From Burkholderiaceae bacterium (GTDB lineage Bacteria; Pseudomonadota; Gammaproteobacteria; Burkholderiales; Burkholderiaceae), in NCBI GenBank assembly GCA_947461335.1, contig CANHLB010000123.1:1-5929 (forward strand): DNA of 5,929 nt, given 5' to 3'. The notes under the pieces are model-generated. The model was given only the letters and a program-made list of their open reading frames with translations, searched no databases and was not told where the DNA came from. A program made the position numbers and the translations under genes. Within the stretch, counting starts at the first letter, position 1. Each line of letters begins with the position of its first letter. This document shows, piece by piece, positions 1 to 5,609 of this stretch.

Positions 1-840
1 CCACGTTTAGATACCGCTCAACTCATAAAGTACATGCCTGCATCAACTGTGATGATGGGTGTTCCGACTTTCTACGTGCGTTTATTGGCGGATAAAGGTT
101 TTACTAAAAAAGTAGCGCGCAATATGCGTTTATTTATTTCGGGTTCAGCCCCATTGCTGACAGAAACCTTTAATACTTTCAAGCAATTGATTGGCCAACC
201 CATTTTGGAGCGTTATGGCATGAGTGAAACCGTCATGTTGGTTTCCAATCCTTACAAAGGAGCTCGTGTTGGTGGTTCTGTTGGTTTACCATTGCCTGGC
301 GTTAAAGTGCGCGTCCTTAATGAAAACAATAAGCCCTGCGGCGTTGATGAGATTGGTAGCATTCAAGTGAAGGGCCCCAATGTATTTAAGGGTTACTGGC
401 GGATGCCTGAGAAAACTGCAGAAGAATTTACTAAAGATGGTTGGTTTAAGACGGGTGATGTTGGACGTTGGGGCGGTGATGCCAACGGTGGTAAGGCTCC
501 CAAAGAGTATTTATGCATCGTTGGGCGTAGTAAAGACTTGATTATTTCTGGTGGCTATAACGTTTATCCGAAAGAGATCGAGGGCTTTATTGACGATATG
601 GATGGGGTAGATGAGAGTGCTGTCATTGGCATCCCACATCCTGACTTTGGTGAGGCTGTCATGGCGGTCGTGGTTCCTAAAACTGGTGCTAAGTTAAATG
701 CAGAAGCAATGATTGCAACACTGAAGTCTCAGATTGCCAACTTTAAGATCCCTAAGCGCCTAGAGATCGTTGCTGATTTGCCGCGCAATGCGATGGGTAA
801 GGTACAAAAGAATATTTTGCGCCAGCAATATACGAGCTAG
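1..840 (+). CDS. matB: Malonyl-CoA synthetase (MatB-type acyl-CoA ligase), C-terminal part
   Basis: This is a member of the ANL adenylating superfamily. MatB activates malonate with ATP and CoA to malonyl-CoA in the cytoplasm. The frame is open from base 1, so the 5' end lies outside the window and 279 residues are visible. Counting from the first visible codon, I see the MatB-like stretch STVMMGVPTFYVRLL near the start, YGMSET at 72-77 (A5 core), TGD at 151-153 (A7), GRSKDLIISGGYNVYPKEIE at 175-194 (A8 hinge), and NAMGKVQK near the end, in which K267 is the expected catalytic lysine of the C-terminal lid. A glycine/lysine-rich insertion (about residues 156-169) between the A7 and A8 motifs lengthens a loop that is short in the MatB sequences I recall. 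The gene ends convergently with the transporter gene and shares CTAG with it. Malonate specificity is inferred from overall similarity; another short dicarboxylate or acyl substrate is possible. Confidence 0.85.
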   Translation, partial: PRLDTAQLIKYMPASTVMMGVPTFYVRLLADKGFTKKVARNMRLFISGSAPLLTETFNTFKQLIGQPILERYGMSETVMLVSNPYKGARVGGSVGLPLPGVKVRVLNENNKPCGVDEIGSIQVKGPNVFKGYWRMPEKTAEEFTKDGWFKTGDVGRWGGDANGGKAPKEYLCIVGRSKDLIISGGYNVYPKEIEGFIDDMDGVDESAVIGIPHPDFGEAVMAVVVPKTGAKLNAEAMIATLKSQIANFKIPKRLEIVADLPRNAMGKVQKNILRQQYTS

Positions 841-1655
841 AAACCAAATGCCTTGCGGCTTTCATTAAACATGAAGGCTGCAAGGAAAAACAATAAGATA
901 CCAAATACTCTTTTGAGTTGAGCAACATTGAGTTTTCTAGCCATCTTGGCTCCCAATGGGGCAGTGAAGACGCTGACCACCACAATACATGCTAGAGCCG
1001 GTAAATAAACAAAACCTAAAGATCCTGACGGTAGGTTTGGGTTCCCCCAGCTGCCGTACATGTAGCCAATAGTTGCCGCAGCAGCGATTGGAAACCCTAA
1101 GCCAGAGGAGCTAGCCATGGCCACGTGGGGTTTGACATTGCACCAAAGCATGAATGGCACAGTAACAAAGGCACCACCTGCACCTACTAGGCTAGAGAGT
1201 ACGCCGGCAAATGTGCCAAAACCAAAGAGCCCAAGTCGCCCTGGCAGTTCTCTACCGGGCTTTGGTTTTTTATTCATCATCATTTGTATAGAGCTGTACA
1301 CAAGAAAGATGGCAAAAAAGAGCGAGAGCCATGAAGTTTTCAATGCCTCGAATAATTCACTGCCGCCAACGAGTCCGCCAAATACCATTCCGGGACTGAG
1401 AGCGGCTACTAATTTCCAATCAATTGAGCCATGCTTGTGGTGGGCCCAGATCGCAGAGGTAGTAGTAAATAAAATAGTAGCCATACCAGTAGCGATCGCC
1501 ATATGAACAATCACGTCTTGACTAAAGCCCAGGTGGTTGAAAACCAAAATCATGAATGGCACTAAAACCATGCCACCACCAATACCTAGAAGACCTGCTA
1601 AAAATCCTGAGATGCTCCCGCACAACATGAGCATTGCGATATCACTGATTAACAT
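837..1655 (-). CDS. TauE/SafE family membrane transporter
   Basis: This is a 272-residue polytopic inner-membrane protein of the TauE/SafE (DUF81) family, whose members are thought to export sulfite, sulfoacetate or other small organic anions. The family's internal duplication is clear: FLAGLLGIGGGMVLVPFM at 18-35 in the first half and GVLSSLVGAGGAFVTVPFML at 151-170 in the second, each with the glycine-rich turn and VPF. About eight hydrophobic segments are visible, with a basic loop (MMNKKPKPGRELPGR) at 126-140 in the middle. The ATG at 1655 is chosen because GGCGGGG lies just upstream and the hydrophobic N-terminus starts there. That ribosome-binding site falls in the 3' end of 6S RNA, so expression probably needs read-through of ssrS. 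In many bacteria ygfA (5-formyltetrahydrofolate cyclo-ligase) occupies this place. The substrate cannot be told from sequence; export of an anion linked to the nearby malonate or oxalate genes is only a guess. Confidence 0.88.
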   Translation of the reverse strand: MLISDIAMLMLCGSISGFLAGLLGIGGGMVLVPFMILVFNHLGFSQDVIVHMAIATGMATILFTTTSAIWAHHKHGSIDWKLVAALSPGMVFGGLVGGSELFEALKTSWLSLFFAIFLVYSSIQMMMNKKPKPGRELPGRLGLFGFGTFAGVLSSLVGAGGAFVTVPFMLWCNVKPHVAMASSSGLGFPIAAAATIGYMYGSWGNPNLPSGSLGFVYLPALACIVVVSVFTAPLGAKMARKLNVAQLKRVFGILLFFLAAFMFNESRKAFGF

Positions 1656-1661
1656 GAATTC

Positions 1662-1848
1662 CCCGCCTTAGCCGCTAGGCCGTCATCCTGAACCCTAAGG
1701 TTCAAGGTGGAACGGCTACTCTGCTTCGGGTGCATTAAGAAGTTCAGGGAGTCACCAAGTCTAAGTTGGCACTGTGTAACTTCGAAACGCTCACGCCCAC
1801 AAGGTAAAGATCGTTCCGGATGCTTGCGCATCGGTTCAAGGAACTATT
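1662..1848 (-). ncRNA. ssrS: 6S RNA (ssrS), regulator of RNA polymerase
   Basis: 6S RNA mimics an open promoter and binds sigma-70 RNA polymerase holoenzyme, mostly in stationary phase. On the minus strand the 3' half contains CACCTTGAACCTTAGGGTTC (about 1690-1709), nearly identical to the 3' hairpin of E. coli 6S RNA (CACCUUGAACCAAGGGUUC). Near the 5' end lies GATGCGCAAGC, matching the GAUGUUCGCAAGC region of E. coli. GGAACG (1817-1812) can pair with CGTTCC (1714-1709), and CCTT near the 5' end with AAGG near the 3' end, giving the expected long rod with a central bubble. The position directly behind zapA is the conserved genomic context of ssrS. Both ends are estimates (within about 10 nt). 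The 5' end overlaps the last codons of zapA, so its promoter should lie inside zapA; I could not find a convincing -35/-10 pair there. Confidence 0.9.
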
Positions 1849-2189
1849 GGCCTTGGCGAACCAGGCAGGGAAAGGGTTTGCATCAAAGCGTCCACTTGCT
1901 CCTCAAGATTGCGAATCTCTTCATGAAGACGTGCAACTTCATCTGAGCTCACAGTAGAGGAGGGGCTTTGTTGCGACTGGTTTTTTTGGAGGGTAATGAA
2001 GTCGCCAGCAATTTTGAGAGCAGCCATCATGCTAGCGCGTTCAATGCTGCGATTACCGCCATTAATGGCTAGCTGGATTTGTTCATCAACCAAGACACAT
2101 GCTGCACGCAGCAGAGGTTCATGTTCAGCGCTGGTGGCTAATGTGATCTTTTGCCCGGCTAAGGTTACTTCAATGCGTTGTTGGCTCAC
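1836..2189 (-). CDS. zapA: Cell division protein ZapA
   Basis: ZapA binds FtsZ filaments at midcell and promotes their bundling and Z-ring stability. The predicted protein has 117 residues, close to the 109 of E. coli ZapA. It has the typical layout: a short N-terminal beta part (RIEVTLAGQKITLAT, 5-19), a helix that follows (22-40), the conserved central helix with RASMMAALKIAGDF (51-64), a polar linker rich in Q and S (68-82), and a C-terminal coiled coil (83-107). The start is taken as GTG at 2189: AGAGGA stands five bases upstream, and the family sequence begins here. A longer frame opening at 2252 would add 21 residues that do not resemble ZapA. The first 20 bases overlap the end of the upstream coiled-coil gene in another frame, which suggests translational coupling. 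ssrS follows directly, overlapping the last codons. Confidence 0.93.
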   Translation of the reverse strand: MSQQRIEVTLAGQKITLATSAEHEPLLRAACVLVDEQIQLAINGGNRSIERASMMAALKIAGDFITLQKNQSQQSPSSTVSSDEVARLHEEIRNLEEQVDALMQTLSLPGSPRPIVP

Positions 2190-2457
2190 TATCGTCCTCT
2201 GGGTTGGTAGGTGGAATAGTTTCACCAAGTAAATTGAGTTGGCGGCCATCACTTTGTTCTGGCAAACGACTCAAGATATGTTGAATGCGTTTTTGTGCGC
2301 CCTCAATCTTATCTTCAAGATGAAGCTGATTCTGAGTTAATTTTTTGACAGCCTCAGTAATGGCTTGAACTTTTTCCCCAACCCTTTGTATGGATGCAGA
2401 AAGCCCATCCAAATTAGGAGCATTGTCGCCAGCGGAATGAGGGGTGGGCTCGTTCAT
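2170..2457 (-). CDS. Small coiled-coil protein, probably ZapB-like (DUF904/TIGR02449 type)
   Basis: The product has 95 residues and no signal peptide or membrane segment. Residues 18-65 form a predicted amphipathic coiled coil (LSASIQRVGEKVQAITEAVK onward, hydrophobics at heptad spacing). A conserved-looking HILSRLPEQ follows at 60-68, and a polar, acidic and proline-rich tail at 79-95. Small coiled-coil proteins of this type, often annotated as ZapB-like or TIGR02449, commonly sit directly upstream of zapA in proteobacteria, and this gene overlaps zapA by 20 bases. A role with ZapA at the division ring is therefore likely but inferred from context and fold, since sequence identity cannot be judged by eye. 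The ATG at 2457 is the only reasonable start. It has no Shine-Dalgarno sequence, and a -10-like TACAAT lies only seven bases before it, so the transcript may be leaderless. btuB ends 27 bp upstream on the same strand. Confidence 0.75.
   Translation of the reverse strand: MNEPTPHSAGDNAPNLDGLSASIQRVGEKVQAITEAVKKLTQNQLHLEDKIEGAQKRIQHILSRLPEQSDGRQLNLLGETIPPTNPEDDSEPTTH
2195..2200 (-). promoter_or_regulatory. Ribosome-binding site that fixes the zapA start
   Basis: On the minus strand AGAGGA is followed by five bases (CGATA) and then GTG at 2189. This is a near-ideal Shine-Dalgarno sequence and spacing, and it decides the GTG start for zapA over the in-frame ATG codons further upstream. It lies inside the 3' part of the overlapping coiled-coil gene. 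Confidence 0.75.
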
Positions 2458-2463
2458 ACTGGC

Positions 2464-2493
2464 ATTGTAGTCTGAAAATAGGCTTTATTTCAT
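2464..2493 (-). promoter_or_regulatory. Possible sigma-70 promoter for the zapB-like/zapA genes
   Basis: On the minus strand, ATGAAA (2493-2488, four of six matches to TTGACA) and TACAAT (2469-2464, five of six to TATAAT) are separated by 18 bp. The -35 part overlaps the final codons of btuB. The predicted start of transcription falls at about 2457, the A of the ATG of the coiled-coil gene. This would uncouple the division genes from the cobalamin-controlled btuB transcript. The call rests on motif resemblance only. Confidence 0.35.
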
Positions 2494-4461
2494 GGCGTAA
2501 CGCAAGCCTGCAAATATTGTAGAGCCTGGTGTGTTATAGCCATAGCTTAGCTGGTACGTTTTGTTAAAGGCATTATTCCAACGAGCAAATACACTAAGAT
2601 CTTTCTCTAGGTCGTAGTTTGCATAGAAGTTATAAATCATATAGCCACCCATTCCGGTATTGTTGCCAAGATAATCATCTCGTCTACCTGAGAAGGTAGC
2701 CCCAACACCGGTAGTAAGTTTGAGATAGAGATATTCTGCTGCAACGTTGCCATACTGCTTAGCCTGCTTTACGAGAGTGCTATTGCTACCTTCATTGACA
2801 GGATTTTGTTGGGTGTAGGATGCCTTTAGATTCAGTGATGCAATTTGGGTAAGTCCACTTAAGGTGCTACCAGTAATTTTTGCGCTCGATACATTAGTAG
2901 CGCAACCTAAATATCCAGTACCCACAGGACAGGATTCAGAGTTGCCCGCTTGAATCAAGTTAGAGATAGAGTTACTAAACACCACAATATGACCCTCTAA
3001 AGCAGCTTTTTCGTAATGAAGACCAGCTTCTGTGTTTTTACTTTTCTCAGGCAGAACTGCAGAGTTCCCATAACCAGGGTAGTACAGGTCATTAAATGTT
3101 GGAGCCCTAAACCCTGTCCCATAGTTAATATTGGCACGCCATTCTTTTGTAAAGAAGTAGCCATAGGCTGCAGCCCCAGTAGTTTGTGGCCCATAGCCTG
3201 AAATGCTGTCATTGCGAATCGAGAAATTAGCAATATTGGCGTCGCGCTTGAGTTGGTAAGCCAAAGCCCCTGAGTTGGTATTGCGCGTTTGACTAAAGCC
3301 CAAAAATGAATAGGGTGTTGTGACGTTATTGAAATCTCCATTGTTGTAGTCCAACTGATTGGTAGAAACTTTTTGTGTTTTTCGTTCCGCTAGTACTTGC
3401 AAGATATCAGTTCCGATGTTGATATCGTTTTGCCAGGTATAGGTATTTTGTCTCTGGTTTAGAGTACTGTCGTAGGAGGAGTTCTCTGGTGTACCAGGCG
3501 CATGGTTTAAGGCAGTGCTAGTTTGTGCGGATGCCTGTAATAGACTACGCCAGTTCTGCATGATTTGGTTTTTTGAATACAGCGAATAAGTGCCCAACTG
3601 AGAAACTTGATTCTGAACTTGTTGATACGAGAAAGTTTGAGGATCAAAGCCGGGTAATTGATTATTGAGTCGGCTATTGAGAAATTGCAGTCCGAGCTCT
3701 TGTCCTTTGCTCCATTCTTGTGACAATCTTCCCGTCACGCTATCTTGAACATAGCCAGTTCTTCCGCTTGCGGTGTAGCCTTCCTTATTATTTGGGGCAA
3801 TCGTATTAAATCCCATTGAAAGGGTTTGGCTAGCAGCAAGAGAATAGCGAACTTTTTGATCTCCTTGCGTAGAACCATGAATGCTGGCCTCACTAATACT
3901 CGTGCCATAGCTTCCGTATCCGATTGATGCGCCAACCTTAGCGGGCCCATCACCTTGCTTTGTGAAAATTTGGATTACACCGCCAATTGCATCGGAGCCA
4001 TAGAGACTACTTTGTGGTCCAAAAACAATTTCAATGTGATCGATGATAGTTAAAGGAATGACTGACCAGTTAGCGCCACCATTGAGTGAATCATCAACGC
4101 GTACCCCATCGATTAATACTAAGGTTTGATTATTGGTCGTGCCACGCAAGAAGACACTAGCATTTGATCCGCCTGTGCCATAGCTTGAGATGGTTACTCC
4201 TTTTTGTCTTTGCAGTAATTCAACTAAAGAAGTTTGCCCTGCTTGACTAATCTCCTCAGAGCTAATGTAGACGTTGTCAGCCAAGACATCACTTGACTTA
4301 GTAGGCGTTCTAGTTGCAGTGACCAGAATCGGATTCATGGGATTAGATGTGCTTGCAAGCAAAGTACTTTGATTGCTTTGGGCCAGTGCTGTAAAAGAAT
4401 GAAGACTGAATGCTAAGCCGCAAAAGAGGGCGATTTTTTTCTTACTGAACTGCTGTTTCAT
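2485..4461 (-). CDS. btuB: TonB-dependent outer-membrane cobalamin receptor BtuB
   Basis: BtuB imports vitamin B12 and related corrinoids across the outer membrane, driven by TonB-ExbBD. The predicted protein has 658 residues. It begins with a Sec signal peptide (MKQQFSKKK basic part, hydrophobic ALFCGLAFSL, cleavage likely after TALA at A27). A TonB-box-like ILVTATR follows at 45-51. The plug domain (about 60-170) includes LVELLQRQKGVTI, VFLRGT, TLVLIDGVRVDD and the IEIVFGPQSSLYGSDAIGGVI block typical of the BtuB group. The rest is a 22-strand barrel with FRAPTFNDLYYPGYGN and alternating aromatic strands. Two cysteines, C511 and C520, could form a disulfide in a surface loop. The ATG at 4461 is chosen because the signal peptide starts here; the 51 in-frame codons upstream belong to the RNA leader. 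The C-terminus FAGLRYAMK ends in lysine rather than the usual aromatic residue. Control by the riboswitch directly upstream confirms the cobalamin role. Confidence 0.92.
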   Translation of the reverse strand: MKQQFSKKKIALFCGLAFSLHSFTALAQSNQSTLLASTSNPMNPILVTATRTPTKSSDVLADNVYISSEEISQAGQTSLVELLQRQKGVTISSYGTGGSNASVFLRGTTNNQTLVLIDGVRVDDSLNGGANWSVIPLTIIDHIEIVFGPQSSLYGSDAIGGVIQIFTKQGDGPAKVGASIGYGSYGTSISEASIHGSTQGDQKVRYSLAASQTLSMGFNTIAPNNKEGYTASGRTGYVQDSVTGRLSQEWSKGQELGLQFLNSRLNNQLPGFDPQTFSYQQVQNQVSQLGTYSLYSKNQIMQNWRSLLQASAQTSTALNHAPGTPENSSYDSTLNQRQNTYTWQNDINIGTDILQVLAERKTQKVSTNQLDYNNGDFNNVTTPYSFLGFSQTRNTNSGALAYQLKRDANIANFSIRNDSISGYGPQTTGAAAYGYFFTKEWRANINYGTGFRAPTFNDLYYPGYGNSAVLPEKSKNTEAGLHYEKAALEGHIVVFSNSISNLIQAGNSESCPVGTGYLGCATNVSSAKITGSTLSGLTQIASLNLKASYTQQNPVNEGSNSTLVKQAKQYGNVAAEYLYLKLTTGVGATFSGRRDDYLGNNTGMGGYMIYNFYANYDLEKDLSVFARWNNAFNKTYQLSYGYNTPGSTIFAGLRYAMK

Positions 4462-4615
4462 GAAAGGCTTTCTGTTGTCGAATGCCCGGCTCACTTCCCC
4501 GTAAGCTGGGTCGAACAGAATTTCACGTGCAGGGTTTTCGGCGTCAATTGGGCGCGGGATCGACAGACCAAGCGCTTCATCGGCGCGCGAAGATCCCCGT
4601 CCGCGAAATTCCACC
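4462..4615 (-). promoter_or_regulatory. btuB leader: presumed expression platform of the cobalamin riboswitch
   Basis: These 154 bases separate the aptamer from the btuB start. By hand count they are about 58% G+C, against about 38% in one 60-base stretch of btuB that I counted (2821-2880), so the composition changes sharply. No stem followed by a U-run is visible, so control is more likely at translation or by Rho than by an intrinsic terminator. CCGGGC (4489-4484) is perfectly complementary to GCCCGG (4636-4631) in the B12 box, an obvious candidate for an alternative pairing. GGGATC and GATCCC inside the leader can form a local stem. The btuB ribosome-binding site is weak (AGAAAG). The frame of btuB stays open through the whole leader for 51 codons from a GTG, without a good ribosome-binding site; I take this as chance. 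Confidence 0.6.
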
Positions 4616-4803
4616 TGTCTTGGCCGGTATCCGGGCTAGTAAATCTCAGAACCTGGCCTTCCCATGCGATTGACGCGCACAGTGGCTTTGTCAGACTCCT
4701 GACGCCCTTTAGATAAAAGGCGCATTTACTTACCGTTGCGGGGGCAGCACACGTTTAGTGTTTCCCGTTTAACTTCATTGCACTGCAATAAAGCACCACG
4801 ACC
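4616..4803 (-). ncRNA. Cobalamin (adenosylcobalamin-type) riboswitch upstream of btuB
   Basis: The minus strand carries all the core elements of the Cobalamin riboswitch family in order: AAACGGGAAAC (about 4769-4759), CTGCCCCCGCAAC (4747-4735), GCCACTG (4686-4680) paired with its partner GGGAAGGC (4663-4656), and the B12 box AGCCCGGATACCGGCC (4637-4622), which fits the consensus AGYCMGGAGACCKGCC except at the variable centre. The classical function is repression of btuB when cobalamin is plentiful. The aptamer lies about 155 nt before the btuB ATG. The 5' limit near 4803 is an estimate, placed before the GTGGTGC that should start the P2/P3 region. The promoter is expected between here and the divergent regulator gene. 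A -10-like TAGAAT at 4814-4809 is present without a good -35. Confidence 0.95.
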
Positions 4804-4805
4804 CC

Positions 4806-4850
4806 TTGATTCTAATCTACTCAGATACTAGATTAGGGTTTTTATCTAGT
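4806..4850. promoter_or_regulatory. Inverted-repeat cluster, probable operator region between btuB and the regulator gene
   Basis: Three related half-sites stand about 16-17 bp apart: CTAATCTA (4812-4819), ACTAGATTAG (4827-4836) and ATCTAGT (4844-4850). The first two form a perfect 8-bp inverted repeat with a 9-bp spacer, and the second and third a perfect 7-bp inverted repeat with a 10-bp spacer. Overlapping the first is TTGATTCTAATCTA (4806-4819), which differs from the FNR consensus TTGAT-N4-ATCAA at one of the ten defined positions. The cluster lies upstream of the predicted promoter of the Crp/Fnr-family gene and also covers the likely btuB promoter. Autoregulation is the simplest guess; which protein binds is not shown by the sequence. 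Confidence 0.45.
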
Positions 4851-4868
4851 TTTTAGGGTAAAAAAGCC

Positions 4869-4874
4869 TACAAT
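4869..4874 (+). promoter_or_regulatory. Candidate -10 box of the Crp/Fnr-family gene
   Basis: TACAAT matches the sigma-70 -10 consensus at five of six positions and predicts a start near 4881, leaving a 17-nt leader that contains AGGA (4884-4887) before the ATG at 4898. No good -35 sequence is found 16-18 bp upstream (TAGTTT or similar). The inverted repeat ACTAGAT-N10-ATCTAGT is centred at about -42 from the predicted start, so activation by a bound protein is conceivable. Confidence 0.4.
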
Positions 4875-4897
4875 ATGAGGTCTAGGAATATGGATTC

Positions 4898-5515
4898 ATG
4901 ACAGCATTAGATAAGCACCCCGAAAAAAACCTGATTCGTCTTCAGTTGAGTCAAAACTCAGTCTTAAAAAGCTTGGATCAGGATGCGATGGCAGATTTAG
5001 AGCGCCATCTAGAAATCTCAGACCTTAAAAAATCGGAAATTGTTCTGCGTCAGGGCGATCACCAGATGGAACAATACTTTGTTTTAGATGGCATTCTAAA
5101 GCGCATTGTTTCTAGTGCTGACGCTAAGGAAATGATTCTGCGTTTTGCAATAGAAAAAGATATCGAGACTAGTTATGCAGCCTGGCGCCTAAAGACTGCA
5201 GCGCCATATACCATCGCAAGTGTTACTAAAGCCCGTGTGGCTCGGATGCCCCTCAAAAAATGGGTCGAATTTCTAGATCTGCATAAGCCTTTAAAAGAAA
5301 GCTTTGAGTTTGAAGTGATGCGACTCATGAGTGAGATCATGGCGCATACCATTACTTTGCATATGTTAGATGCACCAGGCCGGGTAGAGCGCTTCCTGCG
5401 TAAATATGAAGACTTATTTGAGCTCCTCCCCAAAAAAGAGCTCGCTTCTTACCTCAATCTTTCTCCAGAGACCTTAAGCCGCCTTAAAACTAAGCATAAA
5501 GAGCTTTTTATCTAG
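4898..5515 (+). CDS. Crp/Fnr-family transcriptional regulator, probable regulator of oxc
   Basis: The product has 205 residues. An N-terminal cyclic-nucleotide-binding-like beta-roll (about 22-120; VLRQGDHQMEQYFVLDGILK at 49-68 is the typical glycine-turn region) is followed by a dimerisation helix (about 130-157) and a C-terminal helix-turn-helix (177-200, LPKKELASYLNLSPETLSRL). In the recognition helix E191, S194 and R195 have the same E-x-x-S-R spacing as the residues with which FNR reads TTGAT. There is no cysteine, so it cannot carry an FNR-type iron-sulfur cluster. The phosphate-binding motif of CRP (GE...RxA) is absent, so cAMP is unlikely; the signal is unknown. The protein ends right after the recognition helix and lacks the usual wing. 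ATG 4898 is chosen for AGGA upstream and the lack of a better in-frame start. It is divergent from btuB, and oxc follows on the same strand with an FNR-type box between them. Confidence 0.9.
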   Translation: MTALDKHPEKNLIRLQLSQNSVLKSLDQDAMADLERHLEISDLKKSEIVLRQGDHQMEQYFVLDGILKRIVSSADAKEMILRFAIEKDIETSYAAWRLKTAAPYTIASVTKARVARMPLKKWVEFLDLHKPLKESFEFEVMRLMSEIMAHTITLHMLDAPGRVERFLRKYEDLFELLPKKELASYLNLSPETLSRLKTKHKELFI

Positions 5516-5560
5516 GATTTATGGGTTTGTAGGCCTTATAGGAGCTTGATTTCAGGGGAA

Positions 5561-5576
5561 ATTGACCGAAGTCAAT
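5561..5576. promoter_or_regulatory. Perfect FNR/DNR-type palindrome upstream of oxc
   Basis: ATTGACCGAAGTCAAT is a perfect inverted repeat with a 4-bp centre. Its core TTGAC-N4-GTCAA is a variant of the FNR consensus TTGAT-N4-ATCAA and of boxes used by FNR relatives such as DNR/NNR. It lies between the Crp/Fnr-family gene and oxc, and that regulator's recognition helix has FNR-like contact residues. The centre (5568.5) is 41.5 bp before the transcription start predicted from the TAATAT box, the class II activator position. As RNA it could also form a 6-bp hairpin with a CGAA loop, but no U-run follows, so a terminator is unlikely. Confidence 0.7.
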
Positions 5577-5597
5577 GATGAACTTCCACCTCGAGCC

Positions 5598-5603
5598 TAA
5601 TAT
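5598..5603 (+). promoter_or_regulatory. Candidate -10 box of the oxc promoter
   Basis: TAATAT matches the sigma-70 -10 consensus at four of six positions and predicts a transcription start near 5610. No -35 hexamer is recognisable at 16-18 bp upstream, as expected for a promoter that depends on an activator bound at -41.5, where the FNR-type palindrome indeed lies. Confidence 0.45.
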
Positions 5604-5609
5604 TCATTT

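Noticed and set aside
1117..1506. 129-codon open frame on the plus strand
   Set aside because: It lies antisense to the well-supported TauE/SafE gene and its translation resembles no family.
1649..1831. 60-codon open frame on the minus strand
   Set aside because: It lies inside the 6S RNA gene, so the open frame is incidental.
2190..2252. Longer ZapA with 21 extra residues from ATG 2252
   Set aside because: The extra residues do not look like ZapA, while GTG 2189 has AGAGGA at ideal spacing.
4462..4614. 51-residue N-terminal extension of BtuB from GTG 4614
   Set aside because: It has no ribosome-binding site and lies in the RNA leader, and a complete signal peptide starts at ATG 4461.
4812..4843. 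Rho-independent terminator (CTAATCTA/TAGATTAG stem followed by GGGTTTTT)
   Set aside because: No plus-strand gene precedes it; it lies between divergent genes, where an operator is a better explanation. The stem is also A+T-rich.
5561..5576. Terminator hairpin of the Crp/Fnr-family gene
   Set aside because: There is no U-run after the stem, and the sequence is a textbook FNR-type DNA palindrome.
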